DNA of 46,096 bases from Acidobacteriota bacterium. GTDB lineage: Bacteria; Acidobacteriota; Thermoanaerobaculia; Multivoradales; Multivoraceae. The notes beneath the pieces are model-generated. The model had not been told where the DNA came from, did no database searches, and saw only the letters and a program-made list of their open reading frames with translations. The stretch covers positions 1 to 46,096 of the forward strand of contig JAPOXA010000036.1 in NCBI GenBank assembly GCA_026707325.1, in the 5' to 3' direction. Shown one piece after another: positions 9,016 to 16,320 of the stretch. The position numbers and the translations under genes are program-made. The stretch's first letter is position 1, and each line of letters starts with the position of its first letter.

Positions 9016-10044
9016 ATGCTCCACCGTCCAGCGCTGGATCTCAGACCGGTTCTGTTCACCCTTCTGCTCCTCTCGTTCGCGGCCTCCGCCGCGGTCGCCC
9101 AACCCGTCACCGTATGCATGCCGGCGTTCTTCACCGACGCGCTGGCGGACCTCGAGGACCAGCACGAGAATCTCCGCCTCGTCGGCATCGACGACGACCT
9201 CGACCCCAACGTCTGCGACGGCCTGATCGCGGGCTACCGCGGAGTCGAGCAGTACCTGACGGCCGACAGCAAGCTGCGCTGGATCCAGAGCAACTCCGCC
9301 GGGGTCGAGGGGTTTCTCGAGATCCCGGACCTGCGCGACAGCGACATCGTCCTGACCAACGCGAAGATCATCCAGGGCCCCGAGATCGCCGACCACGCCT
9401 TCGCCCTGCTGCTCAACTTCACCCGCAACATCAAAGCGTTCAACGCCCAGATGCCGCAAGGCTGGAACACGGACCGCGCGCTGCCGATGATCGAACTCCG
9501 GGGCAAGACGGCTCTTGTCATCGGCCTCGGCGGCATCGGCACCCAGATCGCGCAGCGAGCCGCGGCCTTCGGCATGACCGTGATCGGCGTCGATCCCAAG
9601 GACATCCCGATCCACCGCGATGTCGCCTATGTCGGCAAGCCCGACGAACTCGACGACCTGCTGCCGCGCGCCGACGTCGTCTTCTCCTCCGTGCCGCACA
9701 CGCCGGCCACGGAGGGCATGATCGGCGCCCGTCAGTTCGAGCTGATGAAGCAGGACGTCTACTTCATCAACATCTCGCGCGGGAAGATCGTCGACACGGA
9801 CGCCCTGGTCGCGGCGCTCGAGAGCGGCAAGGTCCGCGCCGCCGGCCTCGACGTCACGGATCCCGAGCCGCTGCCGACCGGCCACCCGCTGTGGACGATG
9901 TCGAACGTAACGATCACCCCGCACCTGGCGACGATCTCCGACCGGCTGGAGGAGCGTCGGACGCGGCTCCTGCACGACAACATCACGCGCTTCGCGACCG
10001 GCAGGCCGCTGCGCAACGTGGTCGACAAGCAGGCCGGCTACTAG
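9016..10044 (+). CDS. D-2-hydroxyacid dehydrogenase family protein with an export signal
   Basis: A 342-residue protein. The NAD(P)-binding Rossmann motif GLGGIG lies at about 171-176, and the catalytic triad of the family is intact: Arg255 (NISRGKIVD), Glu284 (DPEPLP) and His303 (TPHLA), at the usual spacing. The enzyme class interconverts 2-keto and D-2-hydroxy acids. Oddly, the N-terminus reads LFTLLLLSFAASAAVAQPVT, a Sec-type signal with an AVA-Q cleavage site, before the substrate-binding domain starts (VTVCMPAFFTDALADLE). Family members are normally cytoplasmic. The start has GGGAGA upstream and the signal is not removable by choosing a later start without losing the first strand. Hairpin repeat copy A separates it from the VPS10-type gene. 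Confidence 0.85.
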   Translation: MLHRPALDLRPVLFTLLLLSFAASAAVAQPVTVCMPAFFTDALADLEDQHENLRLVGIDDDLDPNVCDGLIAGYRGVEQYLTADSKLRWIQSNSAGVEGFLEIPDLRDSDIVLTNAKIIQGPEIADHAFALLLNFTRNIKAFNAQMPQGWNTDRALPMIELRGKTALVIGLGGIGTQIAQRAAAFGMTVIGVDPKDIPIHRDVAYVGKPDELDDLLPRADVVFSSVPHTPATEGMIGARQFELMKQDVYFINISRGKIVDTDALVAALESGKVRAAGLDVTDPEPLPTGHPLWTMSNVTITPHLATISDRLEERRTRLLHDNITRFATGRPLRNVVDKQAGY

Positions 10045-10049
10045 AGATA

Positions 10050-10103
10050 CTGGGTGCGCCGGCGTCCCCGCCGGCATCCAGCGCGATGCCGCGAAGCGGC
10101 GAG
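10050..10103 (+). repeat. Double-hairpin repeat, copy A
   Basis: Begins CTGGGTGCGCC and contains two hairpins: GCCGGCG/CGCCGGC with a TCCC loop (10058-10075), and GCCGC/GCGGC with a GAA loop (10088-10100). The second half (GCGCGATGCCGCGAAGCGGC) is base-for-base the same as in copy B at 43661-43716, and the first half matches inverted copy C at 32694-32746. The ATG of the downstream VPS10-type gene (10086) lies inside the second half, so the repeat encodes its first residues (MPRSGE). Confidence 0.85.
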
Positions 10104-13100
10104 CCCGAGCCGTACGCCTTGATCCTCCGCCGCTACAGAGCGTTCCTCGCCCTCCTGCTCTGTGCCGCCTCCACGGCCGCCCAACCGGCCGCGGAGGCGC
10201 CGCCAGAACTTCTCGACGCGTTCGCCTTCCGCCACATCGGACCGATCGGCAACCGGGTTTCGGCGGTCGCCGGCGTCCCCGGCGATCCACGGACCTACTA
10301 CGCCGGCGCCGCTTCGGGCGGGCTCTGGCGCAGCAACGATGGCGGTGTCGGCTGGGAACCGATCTTCGACCGGCAGGAAGCGGCTTCGATCGGCTCGATC
10401 GCAGTCGCCCCCTCCGACCCGAACGTGGTCTGGGTCGGCACCGGCGAGAGCTTCATCCGCAGCAACATCTCGATCGGCAACGGGGTCTACCGCTCCACCG
10501 ACCGCGGCGACAGCTTCGAACACCTGGGACTCGAAGCCAGCGGCCGCATCGGCCGCCTCCTGGTCCACCCGGAAGATCCGGACACGGCCCTCGTCGCCGC
10601 GCTCGGCCACGCCTACGGCCCGCAGGAGCAGACCGAAGCGGCCCGCGGCGTCTTCCGCACCACCGACGGCGGCGCCACCTGGGAGCACGTCCTGTTCGTC
10701 GACGCGGACACCGGCGTCGTCGACCTCGCCTTCGCGCCCGACAACCCGCGGTTCGTCTATGCCGCGGCCTGGCAGATCGAGATCCGGACCTCCGGCCGCA
10801 CCAGCGGCGGCCCAGGCAGCGGCATCTACCGCTCGAAGGACGGCGGCGACACCTGGGGGCGTCTCAAGGGAGCGGGCCTGCCCGAGCCGCCGCTCGGCAA
10901 GATCGGGCTCGCCGTGTCGGCAAACGATCCGGACCGCGTCTACGCCCTGATCGAGACGAGTTCGAACCGCGACTTCGCCCCCTCCGATCCCTTCGCCGGC
11001 GTCCTCTGGCGCTCGGACGACCGGGGCGACTCGTGGCGGTTGATCAGTCGCGACCTCAACCTGATCACCCGGCCGCTCTACTACACGCGCATGGCCGCCG
11101 CCCCCGACCGGGCGGACGAGATCAGCTTCGCCGCCACCCGCCAGTCGGTTTCGCTCGATGGTGGCCGCACGGTCGAGAGCGAGGGCTACCAGCAGCCGGG
11201 CTGGGACCACCACGACATCTGGATCGATCCGCTCGACGCCGAGCGGCGGATCGTCGGCCACGACGGCGGCGTCAGCATCACGACCGATCGTGAGCGCTCT
11301 TGGTACCGGCCCCAGTTGCCGATCGCGCAGATGTACCACGTATCGACCGACGACCGGGTGCCGTACCACGTCTACGGCAACCGCCAGGACGGACCCTCGA
11401 TGCGCGGGCCAAGCCGCGTCCTCTACGGAGGACGCACCCAGGGCATTCCGGTCGGCGAGTGGCACTCCGTCGGCGGCTGCGAGGTCGGCTTCTCGATGGT
11501 CCACCGGGCCGACCCGGACCTGGTCTGGACCGGCTGCTTCGACGGTCAGCTCGAACTCTACGACCTCCGCTCGGGCCAGGCCCGCGACGTCAGCGTCTGG
11601 CCGCTGGCCATCGAGAGCTCGCCGGCGTCGGCACTCGAGTACCGCTTCCAGTGGACGGCCCCCTTCGCCACCTCGCCGCACGATCCGGAGGCCGTCTACG
11701 CCGGCAGCCAGTACGTTCACGGGAGCCGCGACCGCGGCCAGAGCTGGGAGCGGATCTCGCCCGATCTCACCACCGCCGACCCGGCGCTGATGCGGCGCAC
11801 CGGCGGCCTGACCCTCGACGACGCCGGACCGACGATCACGCCGGTCGTGTTCGCGATCGCCGAGAGCCCGATCGAGCCCGGCCTGATCTGGGTCGGCACG
11901 AACGACGGCCAGGTCCAGCTGACCCGCGACGGCGGCGGGACGTGGATCAACGTGACCGCGAACCTCCCCGGCCTGCCGCCCCTCGGCACGGTCCGCAACA
12001 TCGATCCTTCGAACTTCGGCGCCGGCGCCGCCTACGTGGCGGTCGACCGTCACCAGGAGGGCGACACGACCCCCTACGTGTTCCGAACGAACGACTACGG
12101 GGAGACCTGGACCGATCTCGCGGCCGGCCTGCCGCGCGGACCGCTCGCCAACGTCCACGCCGTCCGCGAGGATCCGGAGCAGGCCGGACTCCTGTTCCTC
12201 GGCACCGAGAACTCGCTCCACGTCTCCTTCGACGACGGCGCGAACTGGCGAAGCCTGTCCCGCCGCGGCGACGGCGCGGCGAACCTGCCTCCGGCGCCCG
12301 TCCACTGGATCGAGGTACAGGAACACTTCGACGACCTCGTGGTCGCCACCTACGGCCGCGGCATCTGGATCCTCGACGACCTGACGCCGCTGCGCGAGAT
12401 CGCGCGCGGCCTGACGAGCCGCGGTCCGACGCTGCTGGCGCCCCGGGTCGCCTACCGTTTCCGCACCCGCGGCGCACCGATGGCTCAGCCGGACGTGCCG
12501 GCGACCGGGACAAACCCGCCTTACGGCGTCCTGCTCCACTACTGGATCCCGGGATCCACCGGCGGCAACGAGGCGGCCGCCGGGAACGGCAACGGGAGCG
12601 GAGCCGCGATCCGTATCCACGACGCCGAGGGCAACCTCGTCCGCGCGCTCGACGATCTCCCCTCGGCACCGGGCCTCCATCGCGTGACCTGGGACCTGCG
12701 CCATGGCCCCACGGCCGAGGTCCGGCTACGCACCAGGCCCGACGAGCGGCCCGACTGGGAGATGCCCGAGCGGGGCTGGCGGCCCCTGCCGGACGGCGGC
12801 CGCTTCTCGATGCTGGCGGCGCCCGGCAACTACCGGATCGAGCTGACCCTCAGCGGGAGTGAACCCGGGGAAGACGAGGACGCGCAGGCTCCGGGCGCGA
12901 CGGTATCGACCGTCGAGATCGAGCTGTTGCTCGATCCGGACTCCACCGCCTCGGTCAACGACCTGGCCACGCAGCAGGCCCTGCTCCTCCAGATCCGCGA
13001 CGGCATCGAACGAGCCGCCGACCTCATCAACGAAGCCGAGCGCCTTCGCCACGCCCTGCGGCAACTCGAAGACCGCCTGTCGGAGAGCGGGGGCAACGTC

Positions 13101-13427
13101 GACGTCTTCGAAGCAACCAACCAGGCCGGCTCGCTGCGCGAGGAACTCCGCGCCATCGAGGGAGAGTTCTTCGACCTCCGGATGACCGGCACCGGCCAGG
13201 ACGCCCTGCGCTGGCCGCGCCGGCTCTACGCTCGACTCACCTACCTGGCGCGTTCGGTCGGCCAGGCCGACGTTCGGCCCACGGATCAGCAGGCCGCGGT
13301 CTGGCGGATGCTCAGCGACGAACTCGCCGAGCAGGAAGACCGCTTCAACGCTACTCTTGCCGGCCCGCTGGCGGACCTGAACCGGACGCTCGCCGACAGC
13401 GGTTTCCTGCTGGTGGCTCCTCCTTGA
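10086..13427 (+). CDS. Exported VPS10/sortilin-type BNR beta-propeller protein
   Basis: A 1113-residue protein. A signal peptide (FLALLLCAASTAAQPAAEAP) precedes FRHIGPIGNRVSAVAGVPGD, the typical start of bacterial VPS10/BNR propellers. Multiple Asp-box-like turns follow (SNDGGVGWEP, STDRGDSFEH, TTDGGATWEH, SKDGGDTWG, SDDRGDSWR, TRDGGGTWI, TNDYGETWTD, SFDDGANWRS), each a blade hairpin, through about residue 760. The C-terminal third has a FlgD-like/Ig-type segment (IRIHDAEGNLVRALDD ... GLHRVTWDLRH) and an alpha-helical end. Proteins of this layout are abundant in Acidobacteriota; the substrate is unknown and glycosidase activity should not be assumed. The ATG lies in repeat copy A; TTG at 10119 is an alternative start directly before the signal peptide. 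Confidence 0.85.
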   Translation: MPRSGEPEPYALILRRYRAFLALLLCAASTAAQPAAEAPPELLDAFAFRHIGPIGNRVSAVAGVPGDPRTYYAGAASGGLWRSNDGGVGWEPIFDRQEAASIGSIAVAPSDPNVVWVGTGESFIRSNISIGNGVYRSTDRGDSFEHLGLEASGRIGRLLVHPEDPDTALVAALGHAYGPQEQTEAARGVFRTTDGGATWEHVLFVDADTGVVDLAFAPDNPRFVYAAAWQIEIRTSGRTSGGPGSGIYRSKDGGDTWGRLKGAGLPEPPLGKIGLAVSANDPDRVYALIETSSNRDFAPSDPFAGVLWRSDDRGDSWRLISRDLNLITRPLYYTRMAAAPDRADEISFAATRQSVSLDGGRTVESEGYQQPGWDHHDIWIDPLDAERRIVGHDGGVSITTDRERSWYRPQLPIAQMYHVSTDDRVPYHVYGNRQDGPSMRGPSRVLYGGRTQGIPVGEWHSVGGCEVGFSMVHRADPDLVWTGCFDGQLELYDLRSGQARDVSVWPLAIESSPASALEYRFQWTAPFATSPHDPEAVYAGSQYVHGSRDRGQSWERISPDLTTADPALMRRTGGLTLDDAGPTITPVVFAIAESPIEPGLIWVGTNDGQVQLTRDGGGTWINVTANLPGLPPLGTVRNIDPSNFGAGAAYVAVDRHQEGDTTPYVFRTNDYGETWTDLAAGLPRGPLANVHAVREDPEQAGLLFLGTENSLHVSFDDGANWRSLSRRGDGAANLPPAPVHWIEVQEHFDDLVVATYGRGIWILDDLTPLREIARGLTSRGPTLLAPRVAYRFRTRGAPMAQPDVPATGTNPPYGVLLHYWIPGSTGGNEAAAGNGNGSGAAIRIHDAEGNLVRALDDLPSAPGLHRVTWDLRHGPTAEVRLRTRPDERPDWEMPERGWRPLPDGGRFSMLAAPGNYRIELTLSGSEPGEDEDAQAPGATVSTVEIELLLDPDSTASVNDLATQQALLLQIRDGIERAADLINEAERLRHALRQLEDRLSESGGNVDVFEATNQAGSLREELRAIEGEFFDLRMTGTGQDALRWPRRLYARLTYLARSVGQADVRPTDQQAAVWRMLSDELAEQEDRFNATLAGPLADLNRTLADSGFLLVAPP

Positions 13428-14371
13428 CCCTGACCGCATCCCAGCATCCGCCCCGCTTCGAGCCGACCACCTGCAGGCAGCGACGCATCGAGGCCAGCGG
13501 CACCGAGCTCGAGATCTACGAGTGGGGCCCAGCCGATGGCCCCGCGATCCTGCTGGCGCACGGCATCCAGGACTTCGCGCTCACGCTCGCGCCGGTCGCC
13601 GAGGCGTTCGCCGCCGACCATCGGGTCATCGCCTACGACCTGCGCGGCCACGGCGAGAGCGCGCATCCCGGCATCTACACGATGGCCCACCACATCGCCG
13701 ACCTCCACGCCGTGTTCCTCGACTGCGAACTCGAACGGCCGATCGTCATCGGCCACAGCCTCGGAGGCCAGGTCGTTGCCCAATGGGCGGGCATCTTCGC
13801 CGAGTTGCCACGGGCCATCGTGCTGATCGAAGGACTCGGGCCACCCTACGCCCTGAACCGGTTCCCCGAGGAGGTCAAGCAGAAGCGAGCCAGGATGGGG
13901 GTCGAGGCGCTGACCCACCCGCGCAAACACCGGATGGTCGCGTCCAGGAACCACGCCTGGGACCTGCTGAAGCGCGTGCATCCCCGCCTCGACCCGGACC
14001 GCGCGCTCGAGTTCGTGGACCTGGGCACCCGCCCTCTGGCTTCCGGCGGCCTGGAGTGGAAGTGGGATCCCCAGGTCGTGACGACCTGGATGTCGAACGT
14101 GCCGGAAGCCTCCGAGGAACGCTGGAGCTGGGTCACCTGCCCCACCCTGATCCTCACCGCGGCCCTCGCCAACGAGTTCTGGAGCAGCCGCCGCGGCATC
14201 GACGAACAGCACGCCACCCCTGAACCCGAAGAGATCGCCCGCCGCGTCGCCCTCTTTCGCCGCGGCCGGCACGAGGAGATCGAAGGCGCCGGCCACATGG
14301 TCCACTACGATGCCCCGGACCGCCTCGTCCAGTCGATCCGCCGGTTCCTGGATCGGCTGCCGCCCGCGTAG
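13424..14371 (+). CDS. Alpha/beta hydrolase
   Basis: A 315-residue cytoplasmic protein. The TTG start overlaps the VPS10 gene's stop (TTGA), suggesting translational coupling. Fold markers: LLAHGIQDFALTL (oxyanion HG motif, about 43-55), the nucleophile elbow GHSLGG with Ser112, and GAGHMVHYDAP with the catalytic His291 near the C-terminus; the acid is probably an Asp or Glu in the region 225-265. The order fits epoxide-hydrolase/haloalkane-dehalogenase-like or esterase enzymes. Substrate unknown. Confidence 0.85.
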   Translation: MTLTASQHPPRFEPTTCRQRRIEASGTELEIYEWGPADGPAILLAHGIQDFALTLAPVAEAFAADHRVIAYDLRGHGESAHPGIYTMAHHIADLHAVFLDCELERPIVIGHSLGGQVVAQWAGIFAELPRAIVLIEGLGPPYALNRFPEEVKQKRARMGVEALTHPRKHRMVASRNHAWDLLKRVHPRLDPDRALEFVDLGTRPLASGGLEWKWDPQVVTTWMSNVPEASEERWSWVTCPTLILTAALANEFWSSRRGIDEQHATPEPEEIARRVALFRRGRHEEIEGAGHMVHYDAPDRLVQSIRRFLDRLPPA

Positions 14372-14388
14372 CGACGGAGGCGGGACCC

Positions 14389-14567
14389 GCCTGCGTGGAG
14401 GGCCGGGGGAGGGGGTCCCGGACGGCCGCTCACGCTTTCCTGGTTCAAGGGAAGTCGGCGCTCGCTTCGGTCGCCTGCGCTTCTCTACGTTCTCGATCGG
14501 GGAAGGGCATGGGCCGTCGCTTGGCTCCAGCCCGCCGGGACCCCCTCCCCCGGCCCTCCACGCAGGC
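14389..14567. repeat. Perfect 33-bp inverted repeat flanking a 113-base spacer
   Basis: The left arm 14389-14421 and right arm 14535-14567 are exact reverse complements (arm starts GCCTGCGTGGAGGGCC; G-rich centre GGGGGAGGGGG). A small palindrome GCGGG-A-CCCGC (14380-14390) abuts the left arm. No open reading frame with recognisable content lies in the spacer. As RNA it would give a very stable stem after the hydrolase gene. A MITE-like element or a long terminator-like structure are possible; no target-site duplication was seen. Apart from this the stretch 14372-14672 shows nothing recognisable. Confidence 0.85.
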
Positions 14568-14672
14568 TGGACGTCGTTGCCGCTTGTCACAGCGGCAGGT
14601 CTCGACAGGAATCCAGTGGGCGAACGGCTTGCCGACACGATCACAGACCACTCCTGAGCAAGGAAACGGAAA

Positions 14673-14702
14673 CCGCCGTCCTCGGATGACCGAGGACGGC
14701 GG
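14673..14702 (-). terminator. Rho-independent terminator of the three-small-gene unit
   Basis: A 13-bp perfect stem (CCGCCGTCCTCGG paired with CCGAGGACGGCGG) around a 4-base loop. Read on the minus strand it is followed by GTTTCCGTTTCC, a broken T-run. It lies 32 bases past the stop of the last small gene (14735), where the transcript should end. Confidence 0.8.
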
Positions 14703-14734
14703 CAAGCAGGGACGGCTGGGCATGAGCCGTCCCG

Positions 14735-15001
14735 TCAGTCGATGCAGTAAGCGGCTCCGTAGACGCGGTACACCGCGATCTGCGGCTGGTCGTCCGGCGT
14801 GCGAACGCCGGAGAAACGACAGACAATCACCGCAACAACGAGAACCCAGCAGCCAGGGAACCACGGATCTGGCACCCAAACTGGGCTGGACAGTGGCCGT
14901 GTCTCGCAACACGGGTCGCCGCTCGCCGATACCGACGAGGGTACAGCCAGAACCAGCGCAAGCACTAGAAGCGCCAGCACAAGGCGATGTAGGCGGATCA
15001 C
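14735..15001 (-). CDS. Small exported Cys-containing protein (third gene of unit)
   Basis: An 88-residue protein from a GTG at 15001. The N-terminus is a clear signal peptide (LVLALLVLALVLAVPSSVSA, residues about 7-26). The short mature part has five Cys (a CC pair soon after cleavage, one after WFPG, one after VVAVIV, one at CID near the C-terminus) and a second hydrophobic run (CWVLVVAVIVC) that might re-enter a membrane. No family recognised. It lies five bases downstream of the 40-codon gene and is followed by a terminator hairpin. Its base composition is less GC-extreme than the flanking genes. Confidence 0.55.
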   Translation of the reverse strand: MIRLHRLVLALLVLALVLAVPSSVSASGDPCCETRPLSSPVWVPDPWFPGCWVLVVAVIVCRFSGVRTPDDQPQIAVYRVYGAAYCID

Positions 15002-15006
15002 GCCGC

Positions 15007-15129
15007 TTACATGGCGCTACTGATTCGAGCGGCGTCCTCCATCATGCGGGCGCGATCAGCGCGCCGCTGCTCTGGCGTCTTGACCCAGAGACGGAGCCAC
15101 GCCGTGACCCGCTTCCAGACCTTAGTCAT
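15007..15129 (-). CDS. Very small basic protein (second gene of unit)
   Basis: A 40-codon frame starting at the ATG 15129-15127, which overlaps the end of the preceding gene: the last codons GAT-GAC-TAA contain ATGACTAA, an 8-base overlap in another frame. The product begins MTKVWKRVTAWLRLW and is rich in Arg and Lys with an amphipathic N-terminal helix, ending RMMEDAARISSAM. No homologue recognised. Coding status rests on position (tightly packed between two signal-peptide genes in one transcript) and on the overlap, so it is tentative. Confidence 0.4.
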   Translation of the reverse strand: MTKVWKRVTAWLRLWVKTPEQRRADRARMMEDAARISSAM

Positions 15130-15475
15130 CGTCGTCACCAAGCCCGAGCTTGTTGCATCCAGCGTTGACCATGCCGTTCAACACCCAGCCAGCGCCGCCA
15201 GCAGCAGCCAAGGGGGCATTCCCCGAGAAGAGACCCCAGAAGAATGCGGTGCCCGTTCCTATCCGCGTGGTGTTGTTGCCTTCCCTGAAGATCCCGCAGA
15301 TGTCGTCTGCAAAGTCCCTCATGGAGACGTCCGGCACACAGCTTTCCGAAACGGCATCAAAGACGTAGCCCTCTGGACAAACACCAGCGGACGCGATCGC
15401 AGGAGCGATACCAAGCGCCAGTGCGAAGATCAGCACGCTCAGCAGCGGGCCACGGAACCAAGTGTCTTTCCTCAT
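15122..15475 (-). CDS. Small exported protein with Gly/Ala-rich hydrophobic core (first gene of unit)
   Basis: A 117-residue protein with GGAGG six bases before the ATG. Signal peptide: LLSVLIFALALGIAPAIASA (about residues 11-30). The mature protein starts GVCPEGYVFDAVSESCVPD (two Cys), continues with a charged segment containing a third Cys (DDICGIFREGNN), then a glycine-zipper-like hydrophobic stretch (TGTAFFWGLFSGNAPLAAAG), a fourth Cys (AGCNKLG) and an all-Asp tail DDDD. Four Cys suggest two disulfides outside the cytoplasm. No family recognised; the Gly/Ala-rich core recalls pore-forming or bacteriocin-type peptides only in general character. Confidence 0.6.
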   Translation of the reverse strand: MRKDTWFRGPLLSVLIFALALGIAPAIASAGVCPEGYVFDAVSESCVPDVSMRDFADDICGIFREGNNTTRIGTGTAFFWGLFSGNAPLAAAGGAGWVLNGMVNAGCNKLGLGDDDD

Positions 15476-15505
15476 GGAGGACCTCCGAGTTGTGGAGGAC
15501 CTCCG
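15476..15505 (-). promoter_or_regulatory. Leader with two tandem GGAGGTCCTCC palindromes overlapping the ribosome-binding site
   Basis: In the minus-strand transcript the sequence GGAGGTCCTCC occurs twice (forward positions 15477-15487 and 15495-15505) seven bases apart, the second copy being directly before the ATG. Each copy contains both a Shine-Dalgarno core (GGAGG) and its complement (CCTCC), so the CCTCC of the upstream copy can pair with the functional GGAGG. This could mask the ribosome-binding site, or the pair could be a protein-binding operator. Confidence 0.55.
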
Positions 15506-15522
15506 GTTGTGGGTGGCGGCAG

Positions 15523-15551
15523 TTTATCAGCACCGCCGAGCTCGACGTCAA
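15523..15551 (-). promoter_or_regulatory. Sigma-70-type promoter of the three-small-gene unit
   Basis: Minus strand: TTGACG (15551-15546), a 17-base spacer, and GATAAA (15528-15523). The -35 matches the consensus at five of six positions and the -10 at four. Transcription would begin near 15516, about 40 bases before the first ATG, so the leader consists mostly of the tandem palindromes. Confidence 0.55.
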
Positions 15552-15627
15552 GCCTTCGAGCACAAGACCGCCCATCGAACCGCCGATTGCCTTAGTCGCC
15601 TGGTCGCCCTATGGACCACCCCACCGC

Positions 15628-15748
15628 CCTAGGCGCCGGACGGCGCTTAACCCCGTGCGAAGCCGGGGGGATAGATCCAGTCACGGACGATCTGGTTGGA
15701 CTCTTCGGCCCAGGCCTCGAAGTCGCCGGACCTGAGGCTCGCCCGCAT
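15628..15748 (-). pseudogene. Decayed C-terminal fragment of an S1/P1 nuclease gene
   Basis: Minus-strand translation gives LRSGDFEAWAEESNQIVRDW then IYPPGFARG, closely matching LKSGEFEAWAGESNQIVRES/LYPPDLERG of the intact nuclease gene upstream (16321-17544). The match continues past two in-frame stops: the intact RGQAPSGAY reads RG-stop-APSGA-stop here. No start or catalytic part remains. The intact counterpart of this segment is about 16573-16690. The fragment lies directly past the end of the 2'-5' RNA ligase-like gene, so that gene is bracketed by nuclease sequences. Confidence 0.8.
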
Positions 15749-15761
15749 GGCGTAACCCCGT

Positions 15762-16313
15762 TCACCAGCCGTTTCGCTCGAGCGGATAGGTCGCCTCGAT
15801 CGTGTGGCGCGCCCCCGACGGGTGCAGGATGCTCGAGTACAGATGGAACGACGCGACTTCGCAGACCGGGCTCCGGAACAGGGAGTGGGCCGCAAGGTAC
15901 CTCTCCAGGTCAACGCGCGGCGGCGGCCTGCGGAATCGAACCAGGCTGACGTGGGGAGTGAATCTCCGGCGCTTCAGAGTCACGCCGGCCCGCCGCAGGC
16001 CCCGCGCAACGGCACTGGCAAGGTCTGCAAGCTCCGCCTTCGGCGCCGCGCCGGTCCAGAGCACTCGCGGGTCGCCGCGCCCGGGAAAGCAACCGAGGCC
16101 GTGAAGCTCCATACGGATCGGGTCGGCCTCAACTTCGGCCAGAGCATCTTCGACCCGCTCCACGGCCGAACCGTCGACCTCGCCGATGAAGGCCAGCGTG
16201 AGATGCAGACCGGCGTCGTCCAGCCAGCGGGCGTTGCGAAGGCCGAACTGCAGGCTTCGGACAGCCGCCTTCAACTCCGGAGACAGATCGAGGGCAACGA
16301 ACAGGCGGGGCAA
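15762..16313 (-). CDS. thpR: RNA 2',3'-cyclic phosphodiesterase (2'-5' RNA ligase family)
   Basis: A 183-residue protein from a TTG at 16313 (LPRLFVALDLSPELK, the usual family N-terminus); the frame is open to 16457 but that part would come from the repeat and the nuclease gene. Two 2H phosphoesterase motifs are present: H37-L-T39 (HLTLAFIGEV) and H121-V-S123 (TPHVSLVRF), the second with Ser in place of Thr, which is common. The family hydrolyses 2',3'-cyclic phosphate ends and in vitro ligates tRNA halves. The start is 8 bases past the nuclease stop, so the two genes are probably cotranscribed. Confidence 0.85.
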   Translation of the reverse strand: MPRLFVALDLSPELKAAVRSLQFGLRNARWLDDAGLHLTLAFIGEVDGSAVERVEDALAEVEADPIRMELHGLGCFPGRGDPRVLWTGAAPKAELADLASAVARGLRRAGVTLKRRRFTPHVSLVRFRRPPPRVDLERYLAAHSLFRSPVCEVASFHLYSSILHPSGARHTIEATYPLERNGW

Positions 16314-16320
16314 CGCGCGC

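Noticed and set aside
10086..13427. Glycosyl hydrolase annotation for the BNR propeller protein
   Set aside because: Asp-box turns only indicate the fold; no glycosidase active-site residues could be identified.
14395..15168. 257-codon plus-strand frame across the small-gene region
   Set aside because: Runs antisense to the three small genes, crosses the inverted repeat and the terminator stem, and has an Arg/Pro/Ser-rich shadow-type composition.
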